A stretch of DNA of 64,000 nt from Cryobacterium sp. PAMC25264 (GTDB lineage: Bacteria; Actinomycetota; Actinomycetes; Actinomycetales; Microbacteriaceae), in assembly GCF_019443325.1 (NCBI RefSeq), contig NZ_CP080383.1, positions 2,852,001 through 2,916,000 of the forward strand. The letters are read 5' to 3'. The translations under genes were made by a program, and so were the position numbers. The notes below the pieces were generated by a model. The model was not told the origin of the DNA. It worked only from the letters and a program-made list of their open reading frames with translations, and did not search any database. This document shows positions 34,700 through 44,447 of the stretch, one piece after another. The number at the start of each line of letters is the position of its first letter. The first letter of the stretch is position 1.

Positions 34700-35413
34700 T
34701 TACGCCGTCGCGGCGGAGATCGACTTCTGCAGGGGGCGATAGTGCTCGACCACCGCTTTTCGATAGCCCTCCACGTCCCCGCGCAGCGCGGCGGCGAGCA
34801 TATCGCCGTGTGCTTCGGCGGTGTGTCGGATGTCCGCCGGCATGGCGATTCCCAGCTGGGGAATTACCGCGGTGTGAATATCCCAGAAGGCGCCGACCAA
34901 CTGTACGGCCAGCCGGTTGCCGGTCACGGCGAACAGCTTTGTGTGAAAAGCCCGGTCGGCCTCTAGAAACCCTTCGCCTCGGGATGCCTTGTCGATCATC
35001 TCGTCCACGAGCGCCGCCAGCTCCGTCGAGTCTGCTTCAAGAGCGCCGTTCACAATGACGTCGGCCATGGCGAGGTCCAGGGCGAGCCGCACGTCGACGA
35101 CCTCACGCAGGGCCGCCAGCGATCCCTCCGGCGACAACACACCGCGGAACACGAGCGCCTCGACCATGGGGTCCAGCGACATGGCGCCGACGTAGGTTCC
35201 GTGCCCGTGGCGTACGTCGACGATGTCAAGGGTCGCGAGAGTTCTGATCGCCTCGCGAACTGACGAGCGGGAAACATCGAGGGTCTCGCAGAGTTCGGGC
35301 TCGGTCGGCAGCAGGTCACCCGGCTTGAGATTTCGGGTGAGGATCAATTTCTTGATCTCGTCGGCCGCGGTAGAACGCCGCATGCGCGACGTGTGCTTGT
35401 CGATCTGTGACAT
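34700..35413 (-). CDS. nanR: GntR/FadR-family regulator of sialate genes (NanR-like)
   Basis: 237 residues. GntR winged helix (about 12-80, LPTEPELCETLDVSRSSVREAIRTL and VRHGHGTYVG) plus a FadR-type FCD effector domain (about 95-230) with His/Asp residues for a metal. ATG 35413 has GGAGA five bases upstream. Divergent from the transporter and the nan genes, with an operator palindrome in the 132-bp gap. Naming rests on context. Confidence 0.85.
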   Translation of the reverse strand: MSQIDKHTSRMRRSTAADEIKKLILTRNLKPGDLLPTEPELCETLDVSRSSVREAIRTLATLDIVDVRHGHGTYVGAMSLDPMVEALVFRGVLSPEGSLAALREVVDVRLALDLAMADVIVNGALEADSTELAALVDEMIDKASRGEGFLEADRAFHTKLFAVTGNRLAVQLVGAFWDIHTAVIPQLGIAMPADIRHTAEAHGDMLAAALRGDVEGYRKAVVEHYRPLQKSISAATA

Positions 35414-35463
35414 CCAGTCTCCGTCCCCTCGGTTTCCCCGACGTGACAATTTGGTTTCCACCA

Positions 35464-35511
35464 TTGCGTCGGGGCCGAACTTGTGTCTACAGTACATCAG
35501 ACGTCAGATGT
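35464..35511 (+). promoter_or_regulatory. Promoter and operator of the sialate operon
   Basis: -35 TTGCGT (35464-35469), 18-bp spacer, -10 TACAGT (35488-35493). Immediately after it, ACATCAGACGTCAGATGT (35494-35511) is an 18-bp palindrome with eight of nine pairs matched and a GACGTC centre, well placed for repression of the start site by NanR. Ribosome site GGAG at 35537-35540 precedes the lipoprotein ATG 35546. Confidence 0.6.
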
Positions 35512-35545
35512 CCTGCAATGCTTTCCCGTCCCTCTTGGAGAACTC

Positions 35546-37140
35546 ATGAATCGAATACCCACCCGCCGTCGTATGGGTCGTCTCGCTGCCGCAGTAGCTG
35601 GCACCGTCGTGACCGCCATCGTGTTAGCCGGCTGCGGAGCATCCACCCCGATCCTAGCGAGGACAATGCCTCAGCCGAGGTCGATCCGAACGGCATCATC
35701 GAAGCCGGAATCTCGTATTCCCTGAACGGTAGTTTCGACCCGATGATCGCCTCAGGCGCAGTGACGGTCGCCGCCAACTGGCACATCTTCGAGGGGCTCG
35801 TCGACCTGGACCCCGTCACCAAGGAGCCCTACGCGGCGCTCGCTGCGGATCTCCCGACGAAGGTCGACGACACCACTTTCGAGATCGACCTCCGAAAAGG
35901 TGCAACCTTCCAGAACGGCGAACCCGTGACACCGGAAGATGTCGTGTACAGCTACGAGCGGGTCCTCAACCCGGACAGCGGATCGCTGTTCACGACGTAC
36001 ATCGATTTCATCAACTCGGTCACCGCGGTCGATGATGACACCGTTCGAATCACCACCGACTACCCGTTCTCGCTGATCAATGAGCGCCTCGGCATCGTCA
36101 AAATCGTTCCGAAGGCTGTCGTCGAGGCAGACCCCGAAGGCTTCGGCGCCAACCCGATCGGCTCCGGACCCTACTCGCTGGTCTCCGCGGTTCCCGAGGA
36201 CAAGATGGTCTTCGAACGCTACGACGACTACAACGGCCCGCGCCCCGCGCTCGCGGCCGGCATGAACTGGAACCTCCTGGCTGACGCGGCCGCTCGCGTG
36301 ACGGCCATGTCCTCCGGCACCATCCAAGCCATGGAGGACGTTCCGTACATCGATGTCGACCAGCTCGCCTCATCGGCCGATGTAGACAGCGTCCAATCGT
36401 TCGGACTCCTTTTCATGATGTTCAATACGGATGCGGCTCCGTTCGACGACCCCCGCGTGCGCCAGGCGTTCTTCTACGCGCTCGACATGGACAAGATCAT
36501 CGAAACCGGCATGCTCGGCAACGCGACCGCGGCCACATCCTTCCTTCCCGAGGACTACACGAACTACCACGAGGCGTCCACGGTCTACACCTATGACCCC
36601 GACAAGGCCGAAGAACTGCTCGACGAGGCCGGCGCGTCCGACCTCTCGATCACGCTCCTCACCACCGACACGGGCTGGGTCAAAGAAGTCGCTCCGCTGA
36701 TCAAGGAGTCCCTGGACGCCATCGGAGTCGACGTGACCCTGGACATCGGCCAGTCGGCCGCTGCCTACGCCAAGGTCGATTCCGGCGACTACACCGTCAT
36801 GGTCGCCCCGGGTGACCCCTCCGTGTTTGGCAACGACCCCGACCTCCTCATGAACTGGTGGTACGGCGACAACGTTTGGACAAACACCCGCACCAACTGG
36901 GCGGACACGGAGGAATACGCCCAACTACGCGGCCTGCTCGACAGTGCAGTGCAGGAGGACGGCAGCACGCAGCAGGAGACCTGGAACGAAGCCTTCGATT
37001 TGATCTCCGAGCAGGCTGTACTGTACCCGCTCTTCCACCGCAAGCTCCCCACCGCGTGGAGGGGGCAGGAACTGACCGGTTTCCAGCCCGTCCCCACCAC
37101 CGGGCTGTCCTTCCTCGACGTGGGCGTCGCCGCAAACTAA
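35546..37140 (+). CDS. Solute-binding lipoprotein, family 5, sialate ABC transporter (frameshifted in this sequence)
   Basis: About 531 residues after correction. The N terminus is a lipoprotein signal (MNRIPTRRRMGRLAAAVAG, ending in the lipobox LAGC). One base is missing in the CCCC run at 35646-35649; beyond it the mature protein continues in the next frame (DNASAEVDPNGIIEAGISYS) through a complete DppA/OppA-like fold (TPEDVVYSYERVLNPDSG, AFFYALDMDKIIETG). Its place next to nan genes fits SiaE/SatA proteins of Corynebacterium and Haemophilus ducreyi, which are family 5 sialate binders. Confidence 0.85.
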
Positions 37141-37159
37141 CCGTCGTCCACCCGCCCAA

Positions 37160-37191
37160 GGGGGAGGTGCGCATCTGCGCGCACCTCCCCC
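37160..37191 (+). repeat. 13-bp perfect hairpin between binding protein and permease
   Basis: GGGGGAGGTGCGC (37160-37172) pairs perfectly with 37179-37191 around ATCTGC, 20 bases after the binding-protein stop. No T-run. Such hairpins usually raise the level of the upstream binding-protein mRNA over the permease mRNA. Confidence 0.7.
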
Positions 37192-37219
37192 GCCCCCCAC
37201 TCTTAGGAAGGAGCGGTCC

Positions 37220-38175
37220 GTGTCCAACACCCTCCGCCTCATCGGCCGTCGGCTCCTGCAGCTGCCGATCATGATCCTGGGCATCACATTCCTGGTTTTC
37301 TTCGTGATGTCTTTTTCCCCCGTCGACCCGGCACGCACCGCACTCGGAGAAACCGCGTCCCGGATGCTCTGGAGTCTTACCGCGATGCGCAAGGCCTCAA
37401 TGACCCACTGCTCGTGCGGTACGGCGACTTCCTCGCCGGTTTGCTGCGCGGCGACCTGGGGACCTACTCCGCTCGGAGCCTCCCCGTCAGCGAAGAAGTC
37501 GCTCGGGCCTTTCCCATCACACTCTCCCTCACCTTCCTCGGTCTGGTGATCGCTGTCGTTCTCGCCCTGGCGCTCGGAGTCCTCGCAGCCGTCTACCGCG
37601 ATCGGTGGCCAGACAAGATCATCCGCATCGTGGGTGTCGCGTCACTGTCCACGCCGTCCTTCTGGCTCGCCATCCTCCTCATCCAGCTCTTCACCCTGCA
37701 GCTATCGATCCTTCCCGCCTCAGGCCGGCTTCCGGACTTCAGCTCGGATCCGGTCGGCTGGTTGGCCCGGATGGCCCTGCCGGCGGTCGCGCTTGCCATC
37801 CCCGTCACAGGTCAGCTGTCACGAGTCGTCCGCACCTCCATGGTGGAGGAACTCGACCGGGACTACGTGCGGACCGCGCTCGGCGCCGGCATCCCCCGAC
37901 ACATCGTGGTCGCCCGGAACGTGCTGCGGAATGCTCTGATCACCCCGGTCACGGTGCTCGGACTCCGCGTGGGATATCTCATCGGCGGCGCCGTGGTGAT
38001 CGAGGTCATCTTCGCCATCCCCGGAATGGGAACGCTGATCCTCAACGGCGTGACCAACAACGAACCCAATCTCGTGCAGGGGGTCACCCTCGCGGTCGCC
38101 CTGGCCTTTGTCGTGATCAACATCATCGTCGACCTCCTGTACGTGCTGATCAACCCAAGAATTAGGGCGGTTTGA
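37220..38175 (+). CDS. ABC permease, DppB type (frameshifted in this sequence)
   Basis: About 318 residues after correction, six membrane segments, a DppB/OppB-type permease (SiaF-like by context). GTG 37220 has AGGAAGGAG upstream. One base is missing in the CCC at 37359-37361: LGETAS is followed in the next frame by PDALESYRDAQGLNDPLLVR, as the family requires. The EAA loop (EELDRDYVRTALGAGIP) and GYLIGGAVVIEVIFAIPGMG are intact. Confidence 0.86.
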
Positions 38176-38179
38176 GACC

Positions 38180-40243
38180 ATGCGACGCACACTAGCCGAA
38201 CGACTTTCGGTACCAGGCCTGCGCCTTGCCGGCCTGTCCATCGGGTCAAGAATCTGTCTGGCAATCATCACTGTGATCGCCCTTTCCGCGATCTTCGCAC
38301 CGCTGGTGGCTCCATTCGACCCCCTGGCATCCGGCCCGCCGGTGCAGGCGCCCAGCGCTGAACACTGGTTCGGCACGGACCGGCAGGGGCGCGACATCTT
38401 CTCGCGGCTCCTCTACGGCGGCCGGTACTCATTGGCGATCGGCCTCGGCGCGACGCTGAGCGCCCTCGCGGTGGCATCGGTACTCGGCGCAATCGCCGCC
38501 ACTGCATCCAAGTGGATCGCCGAGACCCTGATGCGCGTGATGGACGTCGTCATGTCATTTCCCGGAATCGCTTTGGCGGCCGTCTTCGTCGCCGTGTTCG
38601 GCAAGTCACTTCCGGTCCTGATCTTCACCATCGCCTTTCTCTACGTCCCCCAGCTGACCCGAATCGTGCGCGCCAACATCCTCGACCAGTACGGCGACGA
38701 CTACGTCGCTGCCGTACGGGTCATGGGTGCATCAACACCACGGATCATCGTCAAGCACGTCGCCCGCAACACAATGGCACCGGTACTGGTGTTCGCCACG
38801 GTTCTCGTCGCCGACGCGATCGTGTTCGAAGCGTCCCTGTCATTCCTTCAGGCCGGCGTCCCCGACCCTGAGCCCTCCTGGGGCAATGTGATCGCGTCTG
38901 GTCGGAATCTTCTGATGAGCGGTGCGTGGTGGGCGACGTTCTTCCCCGGCCTGCTCATCATGCTCTCGGTGCTGTGCCTGAACATCCTCTCCGAGGGGAT
39001 GACCGATGCCATGCTCACCCAGAAGACGCGAAAGATCACCACCACAGCCGCCGCGACCGACGAGGCGACGAGCACGCTCGAAGCCAACCAGTCGGAAGGC
39101 GCCGCCTCGGGGGCCGGACTCACCGGGGACACCAGGTCCGACGGCGCCGAGGTACCCATCGTGACGGTCGCCATACCCACGTTGGAAGCCACCACGACAG
39201 CCGTCCCACTGGAAGAGCGGCTCGCCGCCCTTCGTGACATCGAGCTCGGGCGCTCGGACCGGTTGCAGTTCACAACCGACGTGCCGCCGCTGCTCGAGGT
39301 CAGAAACCTGTCGATCTCCTTCCCGCGCCACGGCGACGTCAGTGTCGTTGACAACGTCAACTTCACGGTGCGCCCAGGCGAGACCATGGCATTGGTCGGC
39401 GAGTCCGGGTGCGGCAAGTCGATCACCTCCCTCGCCATCATGGGTTTGCTCGACCCGCGGGCGACGATAACCGGCCAGATCCTCTTCGACGGCAAGGACC
39501 TTCTGCAGATGGCGCCCAAGGAGCGCAACGCGCTCCGTGGTCACGACATCGCGATGATCTACCAGGATGCTCTGAGCTCGCTCAATCCCGCCATGCTGAT
39601 CCGTTCGCAGATGAAGCAACTGACCTCGCGAGGCGGCACCCGCAGCGCGGAGGAGCTTTTGCACCTGGTCGGCCTCGAGCCGAAACGCACTCTGGCGTCG
39701 TATCCGCATGAGTTGTCCGGTGGGCAGCGTCAGCGAGTGCTCATCGCCATGGCCCTCACCCGGAACCCACGGCTGGTCATCGCGGACGAGCCGACAACGG
39801 CTCTGGATGTGACAGTTCAGGCTCAGGTCGTCGATCTGCTCAACTCGCTCCGCGAGGAACTCGGATTCGCCATGGTGTTCGTCTCCCATGACCTCGCCTT
39901 GGTCGCCGAACTCGCGCACCGCATCACCGTGATGTACGCGGGCCAGGTTGTCGAGCAAGCGACGACCCGGGAGCTGCTCACCCAGCCGCTGCACGAATAC
40001 ACTCGCGGGCTGCTCGGTGCTGTGCTCTCGATCGAATCCGGTTCCGATCGCCTCCACCAGGTCCCCGGGACTGTACCGTCGCCGCGAGACTTTCCGGCCG
40101 GCGACCGTTTCGCGCCACGATCGTCCACCCCGGCACGAGGCCGCGGGGTCACCCCCGTACGCCGCCGTCTCGACGGGACGGATCACTACTATGCCGCGCA
40201 TCCCGAGGACGCGCCGATCCTGCCACTAGGAGGCACACGATGA
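38180..40243 (+). CDS. Fused ABC permease-ATPase (DppC-DppD type)
   Basis: 687 residues. Residues 1 to about 285 are a DppC permease (FGTDRQGRDIFSRLLYG, EAA loop DDYVAAVRVMGAS). A Thr/Ser/Ala/Glu-rich linker (about 285-375) leads to a DppD ATPase: Walker A GESGCGKS (about 410), LSGGQRQRVLIAMAL, Walker B VIADEPTTALD, and the oligopeptide C-terminal extension. Corynebacterium SiaG has the same fused layout. Overlaps the next ATPase by ATGA. Confidence 0.9.
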   Translation: MRRTLAERLSVPGLRLAGLSIGSRICLAIITVIALSAIFAPLVAPFDPLASGPPVQAPSAEHWFGTDRQGRDIFSRLLYGGRYSLAIGLGATLSALAVASVLGAIAATASKWIAETLMRVMDVVMSFPGIALAAVFVAVFGKSLPVLIFTIAFLYVPQLTRIVRANILDQYGDDYVAAVRVMGASTPRIIVKHVARNTMAPVLVFATVLVADAIVFEASLSFLQAGVPDPEPSWGNVIASGRNLLMSGAWWATFFPGLLIMLSVLCLNILSEGMTDAMLTQKTRKITTTAAATDEATSTLEANQSEGAASGAGLTGDTRSDGAEVPIVTVAIPTLEATTTAVPLEERLAALRDIELGRSDRLQFTTDVPPLLEVRNLSISFPRHGDVSVVDNVNFTVRPGETMALVGESGCGKSITSLAIMGLLDPRATITGQILFDGKDLLQMAPKERNALRGHDIAMIYQDALSSLNPAMLIRSQMKQLTSRGGTRSAEELLHLVGLEPKRTLASYPHELSGGQRQRVLIAMALTRNPRLVIADEPTTALDVTVQAQVVDLLNSLREELGFAMVFVSHDLALVAELAHRITVMYAGQVVEQATTRELLTQPLHEYTRGLLGAVLSIESGSDRLHQVPGTVPSPRDFPAGDRFAPRSSTPARGRGVTPVRRRLDGTDHYYAAHPEDAPILPLGGTR

Positions 40244-41046
40244 GTCAACCCATCATCGAGCTTCAGGACGTACACGTACGGTTCAAGACCCGCACGTCCG
40301 GCCTGTTCACCAAGAGCTATATTGATGCGCTCGCGGGTGTCTCACTCACGGTCAGGCGGGGACAAACCCTCGGCATCGTCGGAGAATCCGGCTCGGGAAA
40401 GTCCACCGCCGCGAAAGTTCTCGTGGGTCTGCAGCAGCCGACGGCGGGTCAGGTTGTGTTCGCCGGCGAAGCCGTCTCCTCGTTCACTCCCGGTGTGCGC
40501 CGACGCCTCGGCAGCATCCTGTCGGTCGTCTTTCAAGACCCGGCGACCGCCCTGAACGCCCGGATGACGGTGCGAGACGCGCTGCTGGATCCGATGCAGG
40601 TGCACCACGTCGGCGAGCCCTCGCACCGCGAACTCAGGGTGAAGGAGCTTATCGGCCTGGTCGGCCTCCCGACGTCGGCCTTGGACGCGCTCCCCGCCCA
40701 ACTCTCCGGTGGTCAGCGTCAGCGCGTCGCGATCGCGCGCGCACTGGCTCTCAACCCGCAGGTGATCGTGGCGGACGAGCCCACCTCGGCCCTCGATGTC
40801 TCGGTGAGAGCACAGATCCTGAACCTGCTCACCGACCTCAAGAACGAACTGAACCTCGGCATGGTCTTCATCTCCCATGATATCCAGACCGTGCGCTACC
40901 TCTCCGACGAGATCGCTGTAATGAACAGGGGCCGTGTTGTCGAGTTCGGGGACGCTGCCCGCGTCTTCAACGACCCCGCTGATCCCTACACACGCAGCCT
41001 CCTCGGAGCCGCGCCTTCACTGCTCAACCCGCATTCACCCGCCTGA
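40240..41046 (+). CDS. ABC transporter ATPase, DppF type
   Basis: 268 residues: Walker A GESGSGKST, Q-loop VFQDPATALN, signature LSGGQRQRVAIARAL, Walker B VIVADEPTSALD. Second ATPase of the sialate importer (SiaI-like). Shares ATGA with the fused permease-ATPase. Confidence 0.92.
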   Translation: MSQPIIELQDVHVRFKTRTSGLFTKSYIDALAGVSLTVRRGQTLGIVGESGSGKSTAAKVLVGLQQPTAGQVVFAGEAVSSFTPGVRRRLGSILSVVFQDPATALNARMTVRDALLDPMQVHHVGEPSHRELRVKELIGLVGLPTSALDALPAQLSGGQRQRVAIARALALNPQVIVADEPTSALDVSVRAQILNLLTDLKNELNLGMVFISHDIQTVRYLSDEIAVMNRGRVVEFGDAARVFNDPADPYTRSLLGAAPSLLNPHSPA

Positions 41047-41072
41047 CACATCAACCTCAATTGGACGTACAG

Positions 41073-42017
41073 ATGACTTCCCTCGCCACTCCCTCCACCA
41101 TCCGTTTCGCCGGCATCATCCCCCCTGTCGCGACTCCTCTCCATCCGGACGGGACTATCGACCACGCGTCCCTCGCCCGCCTCGTCGACTACCTGATCGG
41201 CGCCGGTTGCGCTGGCCTCTTCGCGCTGGGTTCCACCGGCGAGACCGCGTACTTCACCAATGCACAACGAGTGGAGATCGCCCGCACCATCGTCAACACC
41301 ACGGCAGGGCGCGTGCCGATCATCGCCGGGGCCATAGAACTGACGGCCGTGCGCGTGATCGAGGTCGCCCGCCAGCTCATCAAGGTCGGGGTCGATGCGA
41401 TCGTCACCACCGCGCCGCTGTACACGTTGAATTCGACCGCCGAGGTCGCCGCACATTTCCGCACCATCGCGGCCGCCATCGACGCGCCGCTGTGGGCGTA
41501 CGACGTTCCCGTGCGCGTCCATTCGAAACTCAACCTGGACCTCCTCATGGAGCTGGCCACTGAGGGAGTTCTGCACGGCGTGAAGGACTCATCCGGCGAT
41601 GACGTCGGGTTCCGTCGCCTTCTGGCTGCGAACGAGGCCGCGGGGCATCCGCTGCAGGTTCTCACCGGGCACGAAATGGTCGTCGACGCGATGCTCCTTG
41701 CCGGCGCCGACGGAGTAGTTCCCGGCTTCGCGAACGTCGAGGCCGAGGGATACGTGCGGTTGTGGGAGGCCGCCGCTCTCGGAGATTGGGACACCACGCG
41801 GGCAGAGCAGGTCCGCATCAACCGACTGTTCGAGGTCGTCTTCCAGCCCTCGGGCCTGTCCGGCGATGCGACAGGCGTCGGCGCCTTCAAGGCAGCGATG
41901 CTCGCGCGCGGTCTGATCGATCACGCCACCGTGGCGACCGGTGTCGAAGCTCTTGACGACGCCGCGGTGACGAAGATCCGCGCGATTCTCGCGGACCACG
42001 ACCTGTTGCCGGTGTGA
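41073..42017 (+). CDS. nanA: N-acetylneuraminate lyase (DapA/NanA family)
   Basis: 314 residues, TIM-barrel class I aldolase. GSTGE loop (ALGSTGETAYF), Tyr in WAYDVPVR and Schiff-base Lys in HGVKDSSGD. Family alone covers several 2-oxoacid lyases; the ABC transporter, NanK, NanE, NagA and NagB make sialate to ManNAc plus pyruvate the best reading. ATG 41073 is preferred to TTG 41061; neither has a strong ribosome site. TGATG overlap with nanK. Confidence 0.85.
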   Translation: MTSLATPSTIRFAGIIPPVATPLHPDGTIDHASLARLVDYLIGAGCAGLFALGSTGETAYFTNAQRVEIARTIVNTTAGRVPIIAGAIELTAVRVIEVARQLIKVGVDAIVTTAPLYTLNSTAEVAAHFRTIAAAIDAPLWAYDVPVRVHSKLNLDLLMELATEGVLHGVKDSSGDDVGFRRLLAANEAAGHPLQVLTGHEMVVDAMLLAGADGVVPGFANVEAEGYVRLWEAAALGDWDTTRAEQVRINRLFEVVFQPSGLSGDATGVGAFKAAMLARGLIDHATVATGVEALDDAAVTKIRAILADHDLLPV

Positions 42018-42967
42018 TGAACGACGTCATGCTCGCCGTCGACATCGGAGGCACGAAGACCGCCGTCGCCCTCGTCGACTCTGACGACACCATCCTCAGC
42101 CGGGCCACACGGCCGACACCGGGCTCGGCAGGACCGGGCGCCGTCGTCAGCACGGTTGTGAACCTGGCCACCGAGCTGCTCGACCGGATGCCCCAAGCGA
42201 TTCTCCGTGGTGTCGGCATCGGTACCGCCGGAGTCGTCGACGTGCGCTCGGGATCGATCGTGTCCTCGACCGACACTCTTGCCGGCTGGGCCGGCACCCC
42301 GCTCGCCGACGCTGTGCGCAGGGGCATGGGCACCCGACTGCCGGTCAACGCGGTTGTCCATGTGCAGAACGACGTCGACGCTCACGCCGCAGGCGAGATT
42401 CGCCACGGCGCAGCACTCGGCGCCGACAGTGTGCTGGTCGTGGCGGTCGGCACCGGTGTCGGCGCCGGTGTGATTCTCGGCGGTCGCGCACTCCGGGGGG
42501 CGCGCCACGTCGCCGGAGAGATTGCGCACGTCCCCACTCCCGGCGCCGAACACCTGAGGTGCACGTGCGGGCGGTCCGGTCATCTCGAAGCGATCGGGTC
42601 AGGTCTGGGCCTGTACCGGCACTACCTCTGGCTCGGCGGAGATCCCGCCGAAACGGATGCGCGGGGTGTGGGCGGCCGGGCCGCAACCGGGGATGTTCTC
42701 GCAGCCCGCGCCGTGCGCGATTCCGCTGCGGCCGTGGGACGTGCGATCGCAGCGGTGGTGACCGTCCTCGATCCCGAGCGCGTGGTTATCACCGGCAGTG
42801 TGCCCACGATCGGCGACGCCTGGTGGAGTGCCATGGACGCCGCGTTCCACGCCGAAGTGATCGACGCGCTCCAAGGGGTGCCGCTCGTCGCCGGCACCCT
42901 CGGCGGCGACGCTCCGTTGCGCGGAGCTGCCGCATCCGCGTGGGCCGCTGTGAGGGGAGAGTCATGA
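42017..42967 (+). CDS. nanK: ROK-family kinase, N-acetylmannosamine kinase
   Basis: 316 residues. ATP loop LAVDIGGTKTAVALVD, catalytic region QNDVDAHAAGE, GTGVGAGVILGG, and the ROK zinc motif, here CTCGRSGHLEAIGSG: the usual third Cys (CxCGxxGCxE) is His. Phosphorylates ManNAc in this pathway by context. ATG 42017 shares a base with the nanA stop; GTG 42014 is an alternative. Confidence 0.86.
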   Translation: MNDVMLAVDIGGTKTAVALVDSDDTILSRATRPTPGSAGPGAVVSTVVNLATELLDRMPQAILRGVGIGTAGVVDVRSGSIVSSTDTLAGWAGTPLADAVRRGMGTRLPVNAVVHVQNDVDAHAAGEIRHGAALGADSVLVVAVGTGVGAGVILGGRALRGARHVAGEIAHVPTPGAEHLRCTCGRSGHLEAIGSGLGLYRHYLWLGGDPAETDARGVGGRAATGDVLAARAVRDSAAAVGRAIAAVVTVLDPERVVITGSVPTIGDAWWSAMDAAFHAEVIDALQGVPLVAGTLGGDAPLRGAAASAWAAVRGES

Positions 42968-43668
42968 CGACGCGTGCCGAGAGCATTATCGGCCTTCTCA
43001 CCGGTGGGCTGATCGTCTCCTGCCAGGCCTACCCGGGCGAGCCCATGCGCGACCCCAAGACGATGGCACAGATCGCCCGCGCGGCCGTGCTCGGCGGTGC
43101 CGTCTCAGTGCGGCTGCAGGGCATCGCCGACATCCGGGCTGCCGCCGACATCACCGTTCCGATCGTCGGGCTCGTCAAGGACGGTGGCTCCGGCGTCTTC
43201 ATCACCCCGACGCTCGAGCATGCCCGTGCCGTCGCGGATGCCGGGGCGAGCATCGTCGCGATCGACGGCACACGTCGGCCCCGCCCGGACGGGCTCACGC
43301 TGGCCCAAACCGTCGCGGGGCTGCGGGCAACACATCCGGACGTCCTCGTGATGGCCGATTGCGGTTCCCTCGACGACGCGATCGCTGCCGAGCAAGCGGG
43401 CGCAGACATCCTCGGCACGACCCTCTCCGGCTACACCGGTGAGCGCAATAAGACATCAGGGCCCGACCTTGATCTCATCCGGAGCATCGCCACGCGTTGC
43501 GTCCAGCCTGTCGTCGCGGAGGGGCGAATCCATACACCGGCCGACGCCGAAGCGGCACGTCGAGCGGGCGCCCATGCCGTGTGTGTGGGTACCGCGATCA
43601 CGCATCCAACCACGATCACGTCGTGGTTCGTTGAAGCATTGGCGACCACATCAGGGAGAGTCAGCTAG
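42964..43668 (+). CDS. nanE: N-acetylmannosamine-6-phosphate 2-epimerase
   Basis: 234 residues, the NanE TIM barrel: GGLIVSCQAYPGEPM, GAVSVRLQGIADIRA (catalytic Arg), PIVGLVKDG with the Lys, GASIVAIDGTRRPRPD and VVAEGRIHTP. Turns ManNAc-6-P into GlcNAc-6-P. ATG 42964 overlaps the nanK stop as ATGA; the end shares a base with the GTG of nagB. Confidence 0.93.
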   Translation: MTTRAESIIGLLTGGLIVSCQAYPGEPMRDPKTMAQIARAAVLGGAVSVRLQGIADIRAAADITVPIVGLVKDGGSGVFITPTLEHARAVADAGASIVAIDGTRRPRPDGLTLAQTVAGLRATHPDVLVMADCGSLDDAIAAEQAGADILGTTLSGYTGERNKTSGPDLDLIRSIATRCVQPVVAEGRIHTPADAEAARRAGAHAVCVGTAITHPTTITSWFVEALATTSGRVS

Positions 43669-44447
43669 TGGAAGTAATCATCGTCCGGGAAGACCGGATC
43701 GGCGACCTCGTTGCCGACGAAATCGCTGCGCTCATGGCACGCAAGCCTGACGCGGTATTGGGGCTCGCCACCGGGTCGAGCCCCCTGCGCATCCACGACG
43801 CTGTGGCCGACCGGGTCGCCGAGGGCACGATCTCACTGGCCCGGGCCCGTGCGTTCACGTTGGATGAATACGTGGGCCTGACTGAGGGGCACCCCTGTTC
43901 CTACCGCACGGTGATCGAGCAGGACTTCGTCTCCCGAGTCGATCTGCCCACAGACGCCGTGCAGGGCCCGAACGGCGGCGCAGCCGATCTGCCTGCCGCC
44001 TGCGCCTCCTTCGAGAGCGCGATGCGGGAGGCGGGCGGTGTCGACCTGCAAATTCTGGGGATCGGCACCGACGGTCATATCGCCTTCAACGAGCCTGCCT
44101 CGTCGTTCACTTCGCGCACGCGGGTGAAGACCCTCACAGACCAAACTCGCCTCGACAACGCGCGGTTCTTCGACGGCAACGTCGATGCGGTTCCCGTGCA
44201 TTGCCTCACCCAGGGGCTCGGAACGATCATGGAAGCCCGTCACGTCGTGCTGGTCGCGACGGGCGCCGGAAAGGCTGAAGCGGTGCGACAGCTCGTCGAG
44301 GGCGCCGTGTCGGCGCTCTGGCCGGCCACAATCCTCCAGCATCACCCGCATGTCACCGTGTTCGTCGACGACGAGGCGGCCGCGCAGCTGGAACTGGCGG
44401 ACTACTACCGCTCCACGTACGCTCACCGAGACAGTGTGATCCGATGA
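43668..44447 (+). CDS. nagB: Glucosamine-6-phosphate deaminase (sialate locus copy)
   Basis: 259 residues. GLATGSSPLRIHD phosphate loop, TLDEYVGL, and the canonical GIGTDGHIAFNEPASSF triad, unlike the Ser variant in the GlcNAc-locus copy. GTG 43668 overlaps the nanE stop (TAGTG); the end overlaps the next gene by ATGA. Confidence 0.93.
   Translation: MEVIIVREDRIGDLVADEIAALMARKPDAVLGLATGSSPLRIHDAVADRVAEGTISLARARAFTLDEYVGLTEGHPCSYRTVIEQDFVSRVDLPTDAVQGPNGGAADLPAACASFESAMREAGGVDLQILGIGTDGHIAFNEPASSFTSRTRVKTLTDQTRLDNARFFDGNVDAVPVHCLTQGLGTIMEARHVVLVATGAGKAEAVRQLVEGAVSALWPATILQHHPHVTVFVDDEAAAQLELADYYRSTYAHRDSVIR

Noticed and set aside
37141..37219. Rho-independent terminator after the sialate binding protein
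   Set aside because: The hairpin is strong but lacks a T-run, and the permease gene follows in the same direction within 30 bases, so it is listed as an intercistronic hairpin.
42559..42963. An upstream extension of nanE overlapping nanK
   Set aside because: The in-frame sequence before ATG 42964 is an Arg-rich shadow of nanK; the ATGA overlap with the nanK stop marks the true start.
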